Of a stretch of DNA of 64,000 nucleotides, positions 1-13,239 are shown in pieces (position 1 is the stretch's first letter; every line of letters begins with the position of its first letter). Made by a program: the position numbers and the translations under genes. Source of the stretch: Botryotinia globosa (lineage: Eukaryota > Ascomycota > Leotiomycetes > Helotiales > Sclerotiniaceae); assembly GCA_014898425.1 (NCBI GenBank), contig RCSZ01000006.1, positions 1 to 64,000 on the forward strand, in the 5' to 3' direction. Below the pieces are notes generated by a model, which was given only the letters and a program-made list of their open reading frames with translations, was not told the origin of the DNA and ran no database searches.

Positions 1-364
1 GATCTAATTGATTTAATAATAAAACTTTATTGATGTAGATCTGAACTTCATAGATTTATAAAGTAAACTAAATATATATATTTTATTATTTATATTGAGG
101 AATGAAAAAGGCTTTTTCTATTTTTTTGAAATGATATTATTACTTTTTTTTTAAATTAATATATTATTATTTAATGATAAATTATAAAGTATAATAATTA
201 AAGATTTATTATATATATTTATAACTTTCTATATTTTTATAAAATTATGAATTTTATAAATTTTTATTATAATTTTTGAGATTGCTACTACTTATTGTAG
301 AATAGTTGATATTAGAAAACTATTTTTAATAAGGTAAGGAAAAATATCAAAAACAAATAGAATA
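1..364. other. A+T-rich RIP-like DNA, no gene
   Basis: Very A+T-rich sequence with stop codons in every frame and no recognisable protein trace. It is the left edge of the decayed transposon block, and the element it came from cannot be named from what remains. Confidence 0.6.
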
Positions 365-839
365 CAGTACTAGGGTACAGATAGTTGTCGGACGCTAAAA
401 TCACACCAAAAATAATCATTTGGTTCTATTTATATAAATAAAAAAGAAATATTTAAAACTGTTAAAATTAATTAAAATTTTGATTATGTTTTTATTATAT
501 AATAAAAACTTAGAATTAATAATTTTTATAATTCTAAAATCTTAGAATATTATTATTTATAAGATTGAAATTGAATTCAAAAAAAAGTTCTTGATTTTCG
601 CTTATTTTACTAGTAAATTTCGATACCTTTAATTTATATCAACTTTCTATATAGATTTCATAATCAAAAAAAATCCTAAAAATAAATCATATTTTTATTA
701 TTAAATTTTAATTGAAAATAAATAGAAAAATGGAAAATATATTTAATTAAATCTATATTATTATCAAAAAATATATAGATAATCTATATAAGTTTTGATG
801 TGATTTTAGCATCCGACAACTATCTGTGCCCAGTTACTG
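365..839. mobile_element. 475-bp non-autonomous TIR element (MITE-like)
   Basis: The two ends are inverted copies of each other over about 48 bp. The left end reads CAGTACTAGGGTACAGATAG and continues into a GTTGTCGGACGC motif. The right end, reverse-complemented, reads CAGTAACTGGGCACAGATAG and continues into GTTGTCGGATGC. The element is flanked on both sides by TA (363-364 and 840-841), the target duplication expected of Tc1/mariner/pogo-type transposases. The interior is A+T-rich and has no coding potential, so it would have needed a transposase in trans. Differences between the two ends are mostly C/T or G/A changes, as RIP would cause. Confidence 0.72.
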
Positions 840-3215
840 TAGATATTAATCTATCTAGTCTTATAGTATTATTGATAGCTTTTATAATTATTTGGAGTAT
901 AGAAATCTTCTCGATATTTAAGCTATAAGTTTCTTTACAAATAATCTTATAAGATCTATATAATAATATATAAAATCTCTTAATAATATTAATCGAATAA
1001 TAAATTTCTATAAAAACTATTTTTATTTGAATAAATATTGAATTAATATATTATTGAAACTCTTTTCTAATAAAATTAATATCTATATTATAAATAATAT
1101 ACTCTAATAAACCAATGTATATATCAATGTATATATCAATTCAGTATTTATAAAACTTATTTTATATATATTTTGTAATTATATTATTTAATTATTAAAT
1201 AGCTTGAAAATATATAGCTTTATTGATAATATATAAAATAAAATTGGTATTAATATAGAAAATATTAATAAAGATTATATAATTGAATTCAAAGTTTTTA
1301 TTAAATAAAGAAAACTTGAATCTATTTAGTGATTTATTATAAACCTAATAATAGTAATAAAACTTTGTAAATTGTTTGATTATTTCAAAATCTTTATTAT
1401 ATTTAGAATATTTGAATACTTTATAGAATTTATAAGTAAACAAATATTTAAATCAATAATGAATTTATTATAATTCGATTTCGGTAAAATAGTATTCTTT
1501 ATTATCAATAAAATAATTAATTATATTCTGAATATTGATATTCTATAATAAAAATATATAATCGAATCTTTAATATATAAAATAAATATCTTTAAATATA
1601 ATAATAATATCTTTAAGATTATTATACTTAAATTTGAATTTATTCATATCCATTAAACAAAATAAAAATGGAATATTGGTTTTTATTATATTTTATTCTA
1701 TATTTCTGAATAGAAATTTTATATAAAATAAATTAATAAAAAAAGTTGTTCTAATATTGAATTAGATTATTATCTAATTAACAATAGTTTTATTATATTT
1801 AATATTCTCAATCTTCTTTTATATTAGATATTAATTATATCCAACAATTGACTTTTTAATTGCTTTTATATCAATTATAATATCAAAAAACTTATTATTA
1901 TTATATCATTCAATATTTATAATAAATGCTTTAGTTATTAATATATAAATATTTATAATATTATTAACGGTAATCATTATTAATAAACTATTATAAATAC
2001 CTATTGATATAAAAAATATTTTAAAGATTTCCCTAAAACTACTTATATCAATAAAATATTAATTAATAGAATAATTGTTATCACTATCATTTTCTTGATT
2101 ATTCTTTTATTCAAAATCTATTAGAAATTGATTATATTGTTTTATAAAACTTTTATTATCGAATTTATTATACTTGATATAATAATTTGTTTTAAATAAA
2201 TCTTTCTCTTTCTAGATATACTTATAATATCTATAATCTTTTTTTTATAATCAGAAAAATAACAATTATCCTTACTTTTATTAAATAATACAAAAAAGGA
2301 TCATCTACCAGCATACTTATTATAAGGTTTTCAAAAAAAAGAATTCAAAGATTTATTATTATAAAAATATCGATTTATAAAAAATGTTTTAGTTATAATT
2401 TATTTTAGAAATGCCTTTCAATAAAAATCGATTATTTATTTAATCTAATTAATCAAATCCGAAATATCTAAATAAGGATTGTATATTATAGAATAACATT
2501 TTGAAATATTATTATATATAAACAAAACCTTGATATAGTATGACTAGAAGTTGTATATAATTGAAGGAATTGTATACTAAAAAAAACACAAATCCATAAT
2601 TATTATATTGAATATTTTTTGAAGATTTATATCAAGATTTTTTTTGATATAAGCTTTAAAAAAAATATTGTTTTATTTGAGGAGTATATTCCACTGATAT
2701 TCAAATTTTTTGAAATTGTTGATTATTATAATATACAATTCCTGAAATATATTAAAAAATCGATCCAGATTTGCTTAATAATATTTTTTAATTACATTTG
2801 AAAGTATAATTGAAAAGACTATCATTATTATTTTGAATGGTATAAATATTTTGTAATAATATTCCTTAAATATACTAATTTTTAAATCAAAAGAATCATT
2901 AATACTCTTATATCTATTATTATCTCTGTAAATCTTTGAAAGGTTAATAAAACAATAGCTTTAATTATATTAATCGATATTATAATCTTCCCTGTAATTG
3001 ATATAATTAGAATTATTATTATTTTTGTTATTTTTACCACCATTTTTATTATTTCTATTATTTTTATTTCTATTATTATTTCAATCATTATTATCAAAGT
3101 TATTCGAGTTATTATTATTATTATCAAATAATTCTTTGCAAGTATCTAAATTCCTTATAATTTTGCTAGATTTTGATAAAGTTATTTAATTACCTAATTC
3201 GCTTTCTAAAGATCT
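840..3215 (-). mobile_element. Decayed Ty1/copia-like fragment
   Basis: A+T-rich, stop-ridden DNA. Several stretches resemble the copia element to the right: about 1060-1330 resembles about 5860-6100 (shared order of phrases around AATATACTCTAATAAACCAAT and GAATTCAAAG). The minus-strand reading at about 2890-3125 is Asn-rich, like the Gag region of the neighbour near 8.4-9.3 kb. I infer a second, older copia copy in the same orientation, lacking visible LTRs. No intact ORF is present. Confidence 0.5.
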
Positions 3216-3220
3216 ATTAG

Positions 3221-3390
3221 TATTAATATCAACTTGGTTAATATAAATGTAAGTACTTAGTTCTATATGATTATATTTGTTCTTGATTATTATTAATTAT
3301 AGAAAGCTAGGTACTAAATATATAAAAAAACGCTAATGCAATACTAGTTAATACAATACTCTTTTTGATCACATGATTGATATTCTGATA
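3221..3390 (-). repeat. 3' LTR of copia element (left copy)
   Basis: Direct repeat of 10116-10284. It contains the palindromic core ATATCAACTTGGTTAATAT. Compared with its partner it has many G-to-A and C-to-T changes and is the more A+T-rich of the two; its terminal TG/CA dinucleotides have become TA. Confidence 0.7.
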
Positions 3391-4408
3391 TTAGTAATTC
3401 TTTAAAAATGAATATAATTATATATTTTAGTTCATAATCTATTTTAGATATAGTATTCTCTTAGTCCTATCTAGCTCTTATATCACTACTCTCTTTCTAT
3501 TTAATACATTACTTTAATAATTATCTTATTAATATCAATTAAATCTTTTAATATTTGATATACACTGTTTTTGGTTATAGTGTCTATAGAATTTGATTTT
3601 TTATCAATCTATTTAATCTCTATAATCTCCCTATTCTTATAACATTATCTTAAAACTATAATATCGATTAAAAACTGTTTTTCTATACTCATATCAAATT
3701 TAATTAATAAGTTATATAATAATTTTGAGTTTATATAGAATATAAATAGTATTAGCTTTTTAAACTTAAAAATAATATTAATAATACCTTTAATAATAGC
3801 TTCGATATTAAAGCTTAAAACCAATATATATAATTTAGAAGTTAATATGCTTCTAATAATTTTCTTATATTTAACTAATATCCAATATATAATATTAATA
3901 TTATTATATTTATTCATTAAATAAATCATATAATTAATTTGTAATAATAAATCAATATTATTAGCAAATAATACATTAATGAAGATAATTAATTTGATAG
4001 AATTTATATCTAGAGATATAAATATAAGTTTTTTTTTAAATTATCCATTTGCCATTTAATAATTTTATTGAACTTGTTTATATCTTTTTTCTTCAGATCT
4101 ATTACCTAAACAATAATAAAAAAATAATAAGATATTTCTAATTGATATATAATTACAATATATACTCCCCTTACATATTAAACAATATATTAATTCTTTG
4201 AAATAATATTTTTCCAAACTTTTCTTCTTATTCTATATATATCAATATTCCTAGTTATAACTATTTTAATATTATTATATTATTTCTCTTAATTGAAATA
4301 GATTTTATTACCTTTGAAAATAATTAAATAATCATTAAATCTAAATGAATAGTTTTTTGTAAATTGTTTTCTATTCTTAATTATAAAATTGATTTTATTT
4401 AATTACTC

Positions 4409-4660
4409 TTATTCTAAATATACAAATTTCTTATTTATAATTATAAAAGTATTATTGATTTGAAGCTTTACAATACTAATACCATCAATTAAATAGAATA
4501 GATAAGAATTATATATAGATTGTATTATATTCAATTTGTTTTTGTAATAATTATAATAAATTCCAAATCAATGATTTCCTATTTCAAAGATATTATATAA
4601 AGGTTTTATAATATATAGAATATATTTATTCTTAAATTCAACCTTTTTCAATACTTTCAT
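4409..4660 (-). pseudogene. Ty1/copia reverse transcriptase remnant
   Basis: Minus-strand translation with one internal stop gives KPLYNIFEIGNH, stop, FGIYYNYYKNKL, then IQSIYNSYLFYLIDG and IVKLQINNTFIII. This follows the copia RVT_2 block KPLYGL-EAGxxW, then the TYDPCLL-type motif and the LQxDDTLIL-type motif. The catalytic Asp-Asp of that last motif reads Asn-Asn, which is the G-to-A outcome RIP would give. The enzyme cannot be active. The assignment rests on motif order, since overall identity is heavily eroded. Confidence 0.75.
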
Positions 4661-7522
4661 ATAAATAAATCTATTCAAAATTATAATCAATTGAATATAT
4701 ATTTATATAATATTCTATAAATAAATTTGAATATATTTATTTAATACTTATAGAATAATAATAAATATAAAAATAATATACTGACTAACACATTGAATAA
4801 TAAATAATTATATTAAAATAATAATTTTACCCTCATCTTGATATATTTGAATTATTAGTTATGATTTTATATATATTCTATTAATACTTTCTTCTTTTAT
4901 TTTATTAATGAAATGTAATTTGAAAAGTTTTATTTCAAATGGAATATTGTTTTTTAAGATAATTTTGAAGATTTTATTTTTTATTAGTTTATCAATTTTT
5001 TTATATTATAATTTTATATATCTCATAGATATATTATTTTGCAAGAATATAATCAATTACAATAGTTTCGTAATATATTTTTTATTAATATTTATTATAT
5101 TGATTATTTTTATTAAATTGCTTTTTATATAATAATATAGTTATATATTTAATTATATTATTAATAATAATATTTGAGATTGTAATATCTCTATATACAA
5201 TATATTAATGATTATAATATTATTATTGTTATTATTTATATAATTATTTTTCGATTTTATTCCTTTAAATTCTATATAAAAGGATTATATAAATATAAAT
5301 CGAAATTTAATTAGTTTATTGGAAAATTCTATTTTATATATCTCCTTGTTTATTCTAATTAGAGTATACAATCTAATTCACTTACCTAATATAATACTAT
5401 TTTTTTCTTTTCTTTATATTAAAACTTTTGAATTTAATGGTAAAATAAGAATAGATATTGTAAACAATTTATTTCTCAATTTCAATATCTTTATAATTTA
5501 TTTTTTAATTCGAATATAATATACTTTTGTTATAACTTTCTTTATAGTTTTTGTATATTAAATAATTATTATAATTGATAAATTAATATCATTTAATTTG
5601 GAATATATTTTATAAACCAATAATATAAAAATAAATCCATTTAATCTTATTATATTATTTACAGTTTTTATTATTATTTGAAGAATTATTATTTTAATTA
5701 AATTATCATCTTCAAGTTTTTTTATTAAAATCTTATATGTGTGATGTAGTGGGTAATAATATCTTTCAATAATATCTATAAAATTATATATTTCAATAGG
5801 TATACTTTTAATAATAATTAATATAGATTTTGTATTTTAAACAAACTTTTTATTTACAAAATTCTTTTTAATATTGTAAATAATATAATCTAATAATCCA
5901 ATATATATATTAATCCAATATTCCCTAAAATTATTAAATATATATTTAACAAAGATATTTTCAAGAAACTAAATTATTTAATAATATATTATTTTGTTGA
6001 TAACATATAAAACCGGGTTATTTATAATATATATAATATTAATGTAAATAGTATAGTTGAATTCAATATTTTCCAATAAAATAAATTTGAAATATTCTAG
6101 TGATTTACTATATATTTAATAGTATTTATAATATTTAATAAAATACTTAATAGTATTATTATTTTTATTATAATTTACTTATTACAATATATTATAAAAA
6201 TATTATATTAATAGATAATCGAATCATCGAATATTATAACTCTATAATTATTAAATAACAATTGTTTTAATAAATCAACTTTTAAATAAATTGATTTATA
6301 TTCACTTTTTATATTAAAAATATATACCTATATCTTCTAATAATAAAATATTTATTTTTTGAAATAATAAATTAATTAATAATATTATTATAAAACGCTT
6401 TAAGATAATCTATATCTTTAAGATTTAATAGAAATAGAATATTAATATTTATAATATAAAAATTGATATCTCCAAATCCCTAACATACAGGATTTAAAAC
6501 ACGGTTTATAACTGGAAGCTGATTGGTCTAGAAAGTACATAAGGTCTGTACAGCGAATATCAAAATCCTAATTTAAATTAGATATTATTATTAATAGGTA
6601 TAGTAATTATAAATGATTTATGAAATATAATTAATTGATATTTTTATATTCTTTGAATTAATAGCTTTTAAATAATATTATTTTTATATAAAGAAAAAGA
6701 GTTGTTATTAATATATTAATTGTTTAATTGAGTTTGTAATAAAAAATTCGATAAAAAGTTGCTAATACGATTCTGATTAGTTCAGATTTGATTAGTAATA
6801 AGAGAGATAAGAGAAGAGATTAAAAAGAAAAGGGAAGGGATTAGATTTATTAGATTAATTAGATTTATTAGATTTATTAGATTTATTAGATTTATTAGAT
6901 TTATTAGATTTATTAGATTTATTAGATTTATTAGATTTATTAGATTTATTAGATTTATTAGATTTATTAGATTTATTAGATTTATTAGAGAAAAAAAGAA
7001 TAGAAAAATAGAAATTAGAAAGATAGAAATTAGAAAAATAATTAAAAAGAGAATTAAAAAGAGAATTAAAAAAGAAATAAAAAGAAATAAAAAGAAAAAA
7101 AATAAGAAAAAATAAATAGAAAAAAATAAAAGGAAAGAATCAAGAAAGAAGAATTTAAAAAATAATTAAAAAGAAAAATAAAGAAAAAATTAGAAAAAAT
7201 TAGAAAAAGAATTAGAAAAAGAATTAGAAAAAGAATTAGGAAAAGAATTAGAAAAAGAATTAGAAAAAGAATTAGAAAAAGAATTAGAAAAAGAATTAGA
7301 AAAAGAATTAGAAAAAGAATTAGAAAAAGAATTAAAAAAAATAACAGAAAAAAAATAACAGAAAAGAATTAGAAAAGAATTAGAAAAAGAATTAGAAAAA
7401 GAATTAGAAAAAGAATTAGAAAAAGACTTAGAAAAAGAATTATAAGATTTTGAGGTTTATTTATATCTTTAATATTTTTATATAAGCTAAAAGCTAGAGG
7501 TTCCCTCCCGCTGCTTCATTCT

Positions 7523-7682
7523 TCTTCTGCTTCTTACTTCTTCTTCTTCTCTCTTCTTCTTCTTCTTCTTCTTCTATCTTCTTCCTTCTTCTTCTTCTTC
7601 TTCTTATTCTTCTTCTTCTTCTTCTTCCTTCTTCTTCTTCTTCTTCTGCTTCTTCTTCTTCTTCTTCTTCTTCTTCTTCGTC
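7523..7682. repeat. (CTT)n microsatellite
   Basis: Imperfect CTT/TTC tract inside repeat element copy 1. The equivalent position of copy 2 holds a (TAA)n tract instead. Confidence 0.85.
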
Positions 7683-7714
7683 TTATTCTTATTCCTTATT
7701 AAATATAAAATATA

Positions 7715-7805
7715 ACGTAGGTCCTGATGGGCGTGAAAAATAACTACGGAGAGCGTTAGCGAGCCCGTTGTTATTTTTAGCCCCGAAGGGCCGAAAAAAG
7801 CTCGT
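7715..7805 (+). repeat. 91-bp G+C-rich hairpin module, copy 1
   Basis: A G+C-rich island in A+T-rich DNA. It can fold into a stem AAAAATAAC/GTTATTTTT, extended after one mismatch by ACGG/CCGT, around a loop containing GAGCGTTAGCGAGC. A second hairpin, GCCC-CGAA-GGGC, follows; read on the other strand this is GCCC-TTCG-GGGC, a UUCG-type tetraloop. The copy at 17989-18079 differs by one base. Confidence 0.85.
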
Positions 7806-8344
7806 AATGTAATAATTCGAAATGATTCTATCGATATTATAATTCCCTTTTCAAAATGTATATTTGTAGTTTTTACTATTAGTGGATTATATTCAATTGA
7901 ATAAATCTATTTCTATATATAATATTATCCAATCCTAATTATAGATTTCTTTATATATATTATATTAATATATATACTCAAGAATTCTTTACTCATATAA
8001 TTTATATAAAAGATATCTATTACATTTTTTATAAATAAAACAGTTTCAACAAAGTTTCTAATTATTATATATAATATTATATTGAATAACAATTGATTAA
8101 ATATTTTTTAATTATTAATAAATTTGGAATTCATGAAAAATATTTTATCTATATTATTATCAATATCAAGATCTGTAAAAAACAAATCTATTTCGATCTT
8201 TAAATTAAATTTTATATTAATAACCTTTTCTTTATATTTGATTATTCATTAATCATAGTGTTTGTTAAATATATTATTATTATTATTTTTGATTTTCTCT
8301 CTATATTTACATTTATTTTTATCTTATTCTTCTTTAAAGTGTTT

Positions 8345-8395
8345 TATTAATTAATATCTTTCTTTTTTGCATATCCAATAACAATTGTATTAATT
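8345..8395 (-). pseudogene. Gag zinc-knuckle remnant of copia element
   Basis: Minus-strand reading YNCYWICKKERY then a stop then LIK resembles a C-x2-C-x4-H-x4-C retroviral-type zinc knuckle after RIP-like Cys-to-Tyr, His-to-Tyr and Gln/Arg-to-stop changes. The last Cys position is not preserved. It lies about 1.8 kb inside the 5' LTR, where Gag should end. Confidence 0.4.
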
Positions 8396-10115
8396 AAAAG
8401 AATCTAAATATTATTATTTGTTATATAAATTGTTTTTGAAATTATTATTATTTCTGAAATCCTTGAAATCATTTTGGCTATTATTGTAATTGTTATTACT
8501 GCGGAATTTCTTATTAGTAAATAGTATTATATCCCCTTTATTTTTATACAATCTTTTTTATATACTAATAAATTGTTATAATTGATTAATCAAACTAGAT
8601 ATCTTTTTCTTAAAATCAAAACAAACTAGATTATATATCTCTATATCTTCACAAACAAATATAAGCTTATTGTGAAAATAGAACATTTATTATATAACAA
8701 AATCGAGTTAATATTACAATATATATAATTACTTAATTATAATTGTAAAACACTTATTAAATAACTTATTTCTATACTCTTTTCTAATTGATTTCAGAGT
8801 AATACTATTTCATTTCAATAGTATATTTTGTTAATATTCATTTCCTTCGAAATTATTCTATATATAGATATAAAACTCTTTGAATATTAATAATAGAGAA
8901 TTATAATTAATATAAAAGAATTAAAGTATATTCTTTTTGAATATAATCAGAAACGCCTTATAATATATATCCATAAATATCTCTATATATTATAAGATTT
9001 TATAAAAAATCGAAAATTTGAAATCGAAATTGTTATCATCCCCAGTATATTTTTCATTATTAATATAGAATTTCGATAAATTAATAAGAGATTGTATATT
9101 GAAATATAATATTGATATTTTATCCTTTTAGAATTTATGATTTTTGTTATTCCTATTGCTATCGTTATTCCTATTACTAGGATCTCTTATATCATTATTC
9201 TCATTATACTTACTTTCATTATCTTCATCCATATATTTAAAGTTGTTTTTAATGAATTTACAAATAATTCCAAACTTGAATTTAGATTCCTTAATATTAA
9301 TATTTTTCAAAACTTCTTGAACTTATACTTTCATTTATTTATTAATAATAATCTTACAAAATTATTCAAATAAAGTTATAAATACTTCAATATTTGTTTT
9401 TAATAGATATATTCCTTGAGTACATAGTATTATATATAGCTTTTATATATAAATCTAATGGATTTTTATAAATTATATAACCATGAATATTCTAAAATTA
9501 TAATAAAAGATTTCTACTAGATTATTATTATTAATATCTTTATAATTATACTATTTATATTTGAATTTGATATATTTGATAAATTCTTTATTATCAATAA
9601 TAATAGCTCTCTTATCATCTGATATTGCTTTTAATAAATTGAGCTATTTCTTATATTTTTCCTTTTTCTTTTTCATATATATATTCTTATTGATAACATC
9701 CTTAGTTAGAGTAATATCGCTTTTCGATATAATCATATATATGAGTAAAAATATTTTGAAAATTATTATAAATATATATGTATTTATATATATATAAGAG
9801 TTTTTTATAGATATAGAAAGTAAATAAAGATCTTTGTTTTTATTTAATATAATACATAATATAAAGATAAATATGTGATGGATGTAAAGTCGATTTGTTA
9901 TATTTAATAAAATCAAACTTTTTGAATATATCTTTCCAATATAATTATCCAGAGTACACTCTCTAGTATTATAAGAAGAGATAATACATTATATTTGATA
10001 CAATAATATTTTCTCTATAATCTCTTTAGAATTTCTATTAATTCTGAATACTATATAAAAACACCTAATGCTTTTAATAGAATTCAAAGCCCTAATTTGT
10101 GATATTACTAATTAG

Positions 10116-10284
10116 TATTGATATCAACTTGGTTGATATAAGTGTAAGTATTTAATCCTATATAGTTGTATTCGTTTTTAATCATTATTAACTATAGGAA
10201 GCTAAATATTAAATATATAGGGAAGTGTTAGCGTGATGCTAGTTAATACAGTGCTCTCTTTGATTATATGATCGATGTCCCGAC
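10116..10284 (-). repeat. 5' LTR of copia element (right copy)
   Basis: Direct repeat of 3221-3390 and better preserved: it keeps GTCGGGACATCGATC at its minus-strand start and GTTGATATCA near its end. Its palindrome ATATCAACTTGGTTGATAT is intact. Confidence 0.72.
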
Positions 10285-13239
10285 AATTAGAAATATTAAC
10301 AATATATTTATTTTAAAGAAATCCAATAGAAAGGTTGACTTATATATCAAATACAAATAATTATATTCTAATTTGATATTCCCTAAATTATTTTGTAATT
10401 CAATTATAATATTTTTTGTATAAGAATATCTCTAAAAAAGTATTTTCAATGTTTTTATTAAGATTAATATATATTCTATAACATTATAAAACTTTGTAAA
10501 AATTATATAATATTAGCTTTTTAATGTTTCTAAAGGAGTAATATCAAATAATATTGAAATTGTATACAATTATTTTCTAAAGAAATATATCAATAATCTT
10601 TGCATTTAAATATACAAATATTTTGTAAAGAAAGTAATTATTAATATAATGTTTGATTATACCTTTAAATATAAATTCTTTAAAGGATTATTTGACTGTA
10701 AAGAAATTTCTTGAAAAGAAATAATTCTAGGGTTTCTTTTTGAATTTTATATCTTTTAGGCTTTTTTTCTTTAAAGCTATATCTTTCTTTATAAAAGGGT
10801 AATAAAGAGTACTTGTTATATTATTATAATCAAATAAAGAATTATTTAGTGGATTTATATTAATAATATCTTAATAGTTTTTTACAACTTGAAAAGTAAT
10901 CTATTCGGATTTAGACTGATTAGATTGCTTACCAGTTTTCTTAGAGTTAGTATTGTATATAATAAAAATGAAAAAAATAAGAGTAAAAAGAAGGATTGAT
11001 TTTTATATAACTTAATAATGTTGATAATATTTTGATTTAGTAATTTTGGCGAATAATAAAGCGATTGAAATAATGAATTGTAGAATATTAGAAAAATCTT
11101 GAAATTAATTGGGAATTGTAATAGATAAATCTATTTATAAATTTTAAGGATTTTATAAAAACTATTCTATTTATTATTATTCTTTTTTATTAAATAATTG
11201 ATTTTTATATTCTTTATATTAATTTATATTTTGTTATCTTTTTTATAAAAGGGAATATCAATTTGGATTTTATTAATATAATCTTTATATTTTTGAATCG
11301 ATTGGATTATAAGTGTTTTGAGTTTAATTAGAATGAAATCAAATCTATTTATAATTTTGTTGATTTTAAGAAATTCTTATTTCTTTTGGTATAATAAATT
11401 TGATGGGATTGATATAGATAATTTAATTTTGAGATATAAGTAATAATTATAATTAGTAAAGAATGAGGATATACTAATGGTTTTTGATATAGTATTATTC
11501 AATACAAACTTTATAAATGGAAGTCAATTAGGTTAATTGTTTTAATGAAAGTTTATAAAGATATAAAGATATTACTTTATTATAATATTAATTTTTTTTA
11601 TTTAACTATCAAATTCGAAATAAAATAAAAAAAATTATTTCAAAATAATTAATAAACATTCAGATAAATATTTTTAAAATTTAAAAACAAATTGAAAGTT
11701 TTTATTAAATACAATATTATCAGGAGTGTTATATAGATAATATATCTTTTTAATAAATCGATTTGTAAACTTTTTTATAAATAGTTTTATTATTAATATA
11801 AAATATTATATTTTAATTAGATGATAAATAATTATAATAATATATTGATATTTCTTTTTATAATATTTATTGATTAATAATGATGTAATATAGTTGATAG
11901 AAATATCTAACTAAAAATAAAACAATATTAATAAAGATTTAAGGAATCTAAATATAATAAAATAAAAGACTTTGATATAAAAATAGAGTTAATAAGTTTA
12001 TATAAATATCTCGATCTTCCTAAATATATTGGGCTATCAATATATATAAGAAATAAGATCGATAGTTTTAATATAGTTTAGATATCCAGTTAGTTTGATT
12101 GAATATATATAATATATAATTTATATATAAAATTTAATAGAAAGGAAAATAAAAAGGTGATTGTAATAGAAAATCTTATTATTAATTAATTTATAATCTT
12201 ATAAAACTATTCGAAGATTCTTTTGAATATTTAATAATTAATAATAAATAAAGAGGTTTCGAAGTGTTATATATATAATTATAATTAATTCGAATGATTT
12301 ATATATTTTGTTAATAAGATTATTAATTAATTTATTGATATTGGGGATAATTATATTTATTAGAATTATAATCAGATTTAAATCGCTATTTATTTGTTGA
12401 ATAATATCCTTGAATATAATAATATCAAATATCTATTTTAAAAAGATTATTTGTAAGCAATTCTTGATTCGATTATTATTAAAATCAATATATACTAAGT
12501 AATCTTCAATTCTATAATTTAAAATGTTGGGGTAAATAGCCTTATGATTAGATTAATATATAATATAAAAGTTGAATTCTGATAAGAATTCGGTTTATCT
12601 AATTTATTATTAATTCAGTATCTTTATTGATATAAAGTATTCAAGGTTTTTATAATTAATAATAATTTTAAATGATTTCTAAACACTATATAATTCCAAC
12701 CTCTATTTCTCTAATAATTTTATAATCATTAAAAGTTTTTTATTATAAATCTTATAATTGTATTTAATAATATTATATTTTAATGAGAAATATACTATTG
12801 AATATAGATCTTCTTCATTATTATATTACAAAAAGATATTATCTATAATCTAATCGAAAACATCGATCTCAATTATTATATAATAATAATAATCAAATAT
12901 AATAAAGACTAAAGTAAAGAAGAAAGTATTCTTTAGTATTATAAAAGTGTTTTTTTATTTAGAGTTTTAGTTTTATATTCTCTTTTTTTTTAGAAGGCAA
13001 TTAAGGAGTTTTACAATTTTAGAAAAATTGTAAATGAAATATCAATAAAAATTAGCAAATTCGAAGAAATACTAAAGGTTTTTGAATTTAATTAATAATT
13101 TCTAATTAAATATAATATTAATTTTTTTTAGATTTATTTTTATATTTTTTAGAGTAATAATTAAATCAAAATATTTGATTCTTTTTATTTCAAATTTATA
13201 TTTATTAATATTAATTTATAGTTTAGTATTAATCAATTA

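Larger units (their letters stand above)
6474..7805 (+). mobile_element. Unclassified repeat element, copy 1
   Basis: This copy matches 17989-19129 in inverted orientation. Order: a unique head starting AAATCCCTAACATACAGG and containing GCTGATTGG and GTACAGCGAATATC; about 380 bp of near-identical A+T DNA; a 9-bp tandem array (unit GATTTATTA, about 6847-6988); a 12-bp array (unit GAATTAGAAAAA, about 7199-7440); a (CTT)n tract (about 7523-7682); and a 91-bp G+C-rich tail (7715-7805). No ORF or transposase was seen. It interrupts the copia element, so it inserted after it. No clear target duplication. Helitron-like, SINE-like and large-TIR explanations were considered and none fits fully. Confidence 0.75.
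3216..10289 (-). mobile_element. RIP-degraded Ty1/copia retrotransposon with LTR pair
   Basis: Two direct repeats of about 170 bp lie 6.9 kb apart (about 3221-3390 and 10116-10284). On the minus strand the right copy starts TGTCGGGACATC and ends near GTTGATATCA. The two copies differ almost only by transitions. ATTAG occurs at both outer edges (3216-3220, 10285-10289) as a 5-bp target duplication would, but it also occurs at the inner edges, so it is suggestive only. Reading on the minus strand, a Gag-type zinc-knuckle trace sits near 8350-8390 and a copia RT trace at 4409-4660, giving the copia order. A 1.33-kb unrelated element (6474-7805) is inserted in the integrase-equivalent part. No intact protein remains. 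Confidence 0.8.

Noticed and set aside
6478..6486. CCCTAA at the element head as a telomere repeat
   Set aside because: Only one copy of the hexamer occurs; no tandem telomeric array exists anywhere in the window.
6474..7805. Helitron identity of the repeat element
   Set aside because: There is a TC near one end and a hairpin about 11 nt from the other, but the terminus reads CTCG rather than CTRR and no A/T insertion site is evident.
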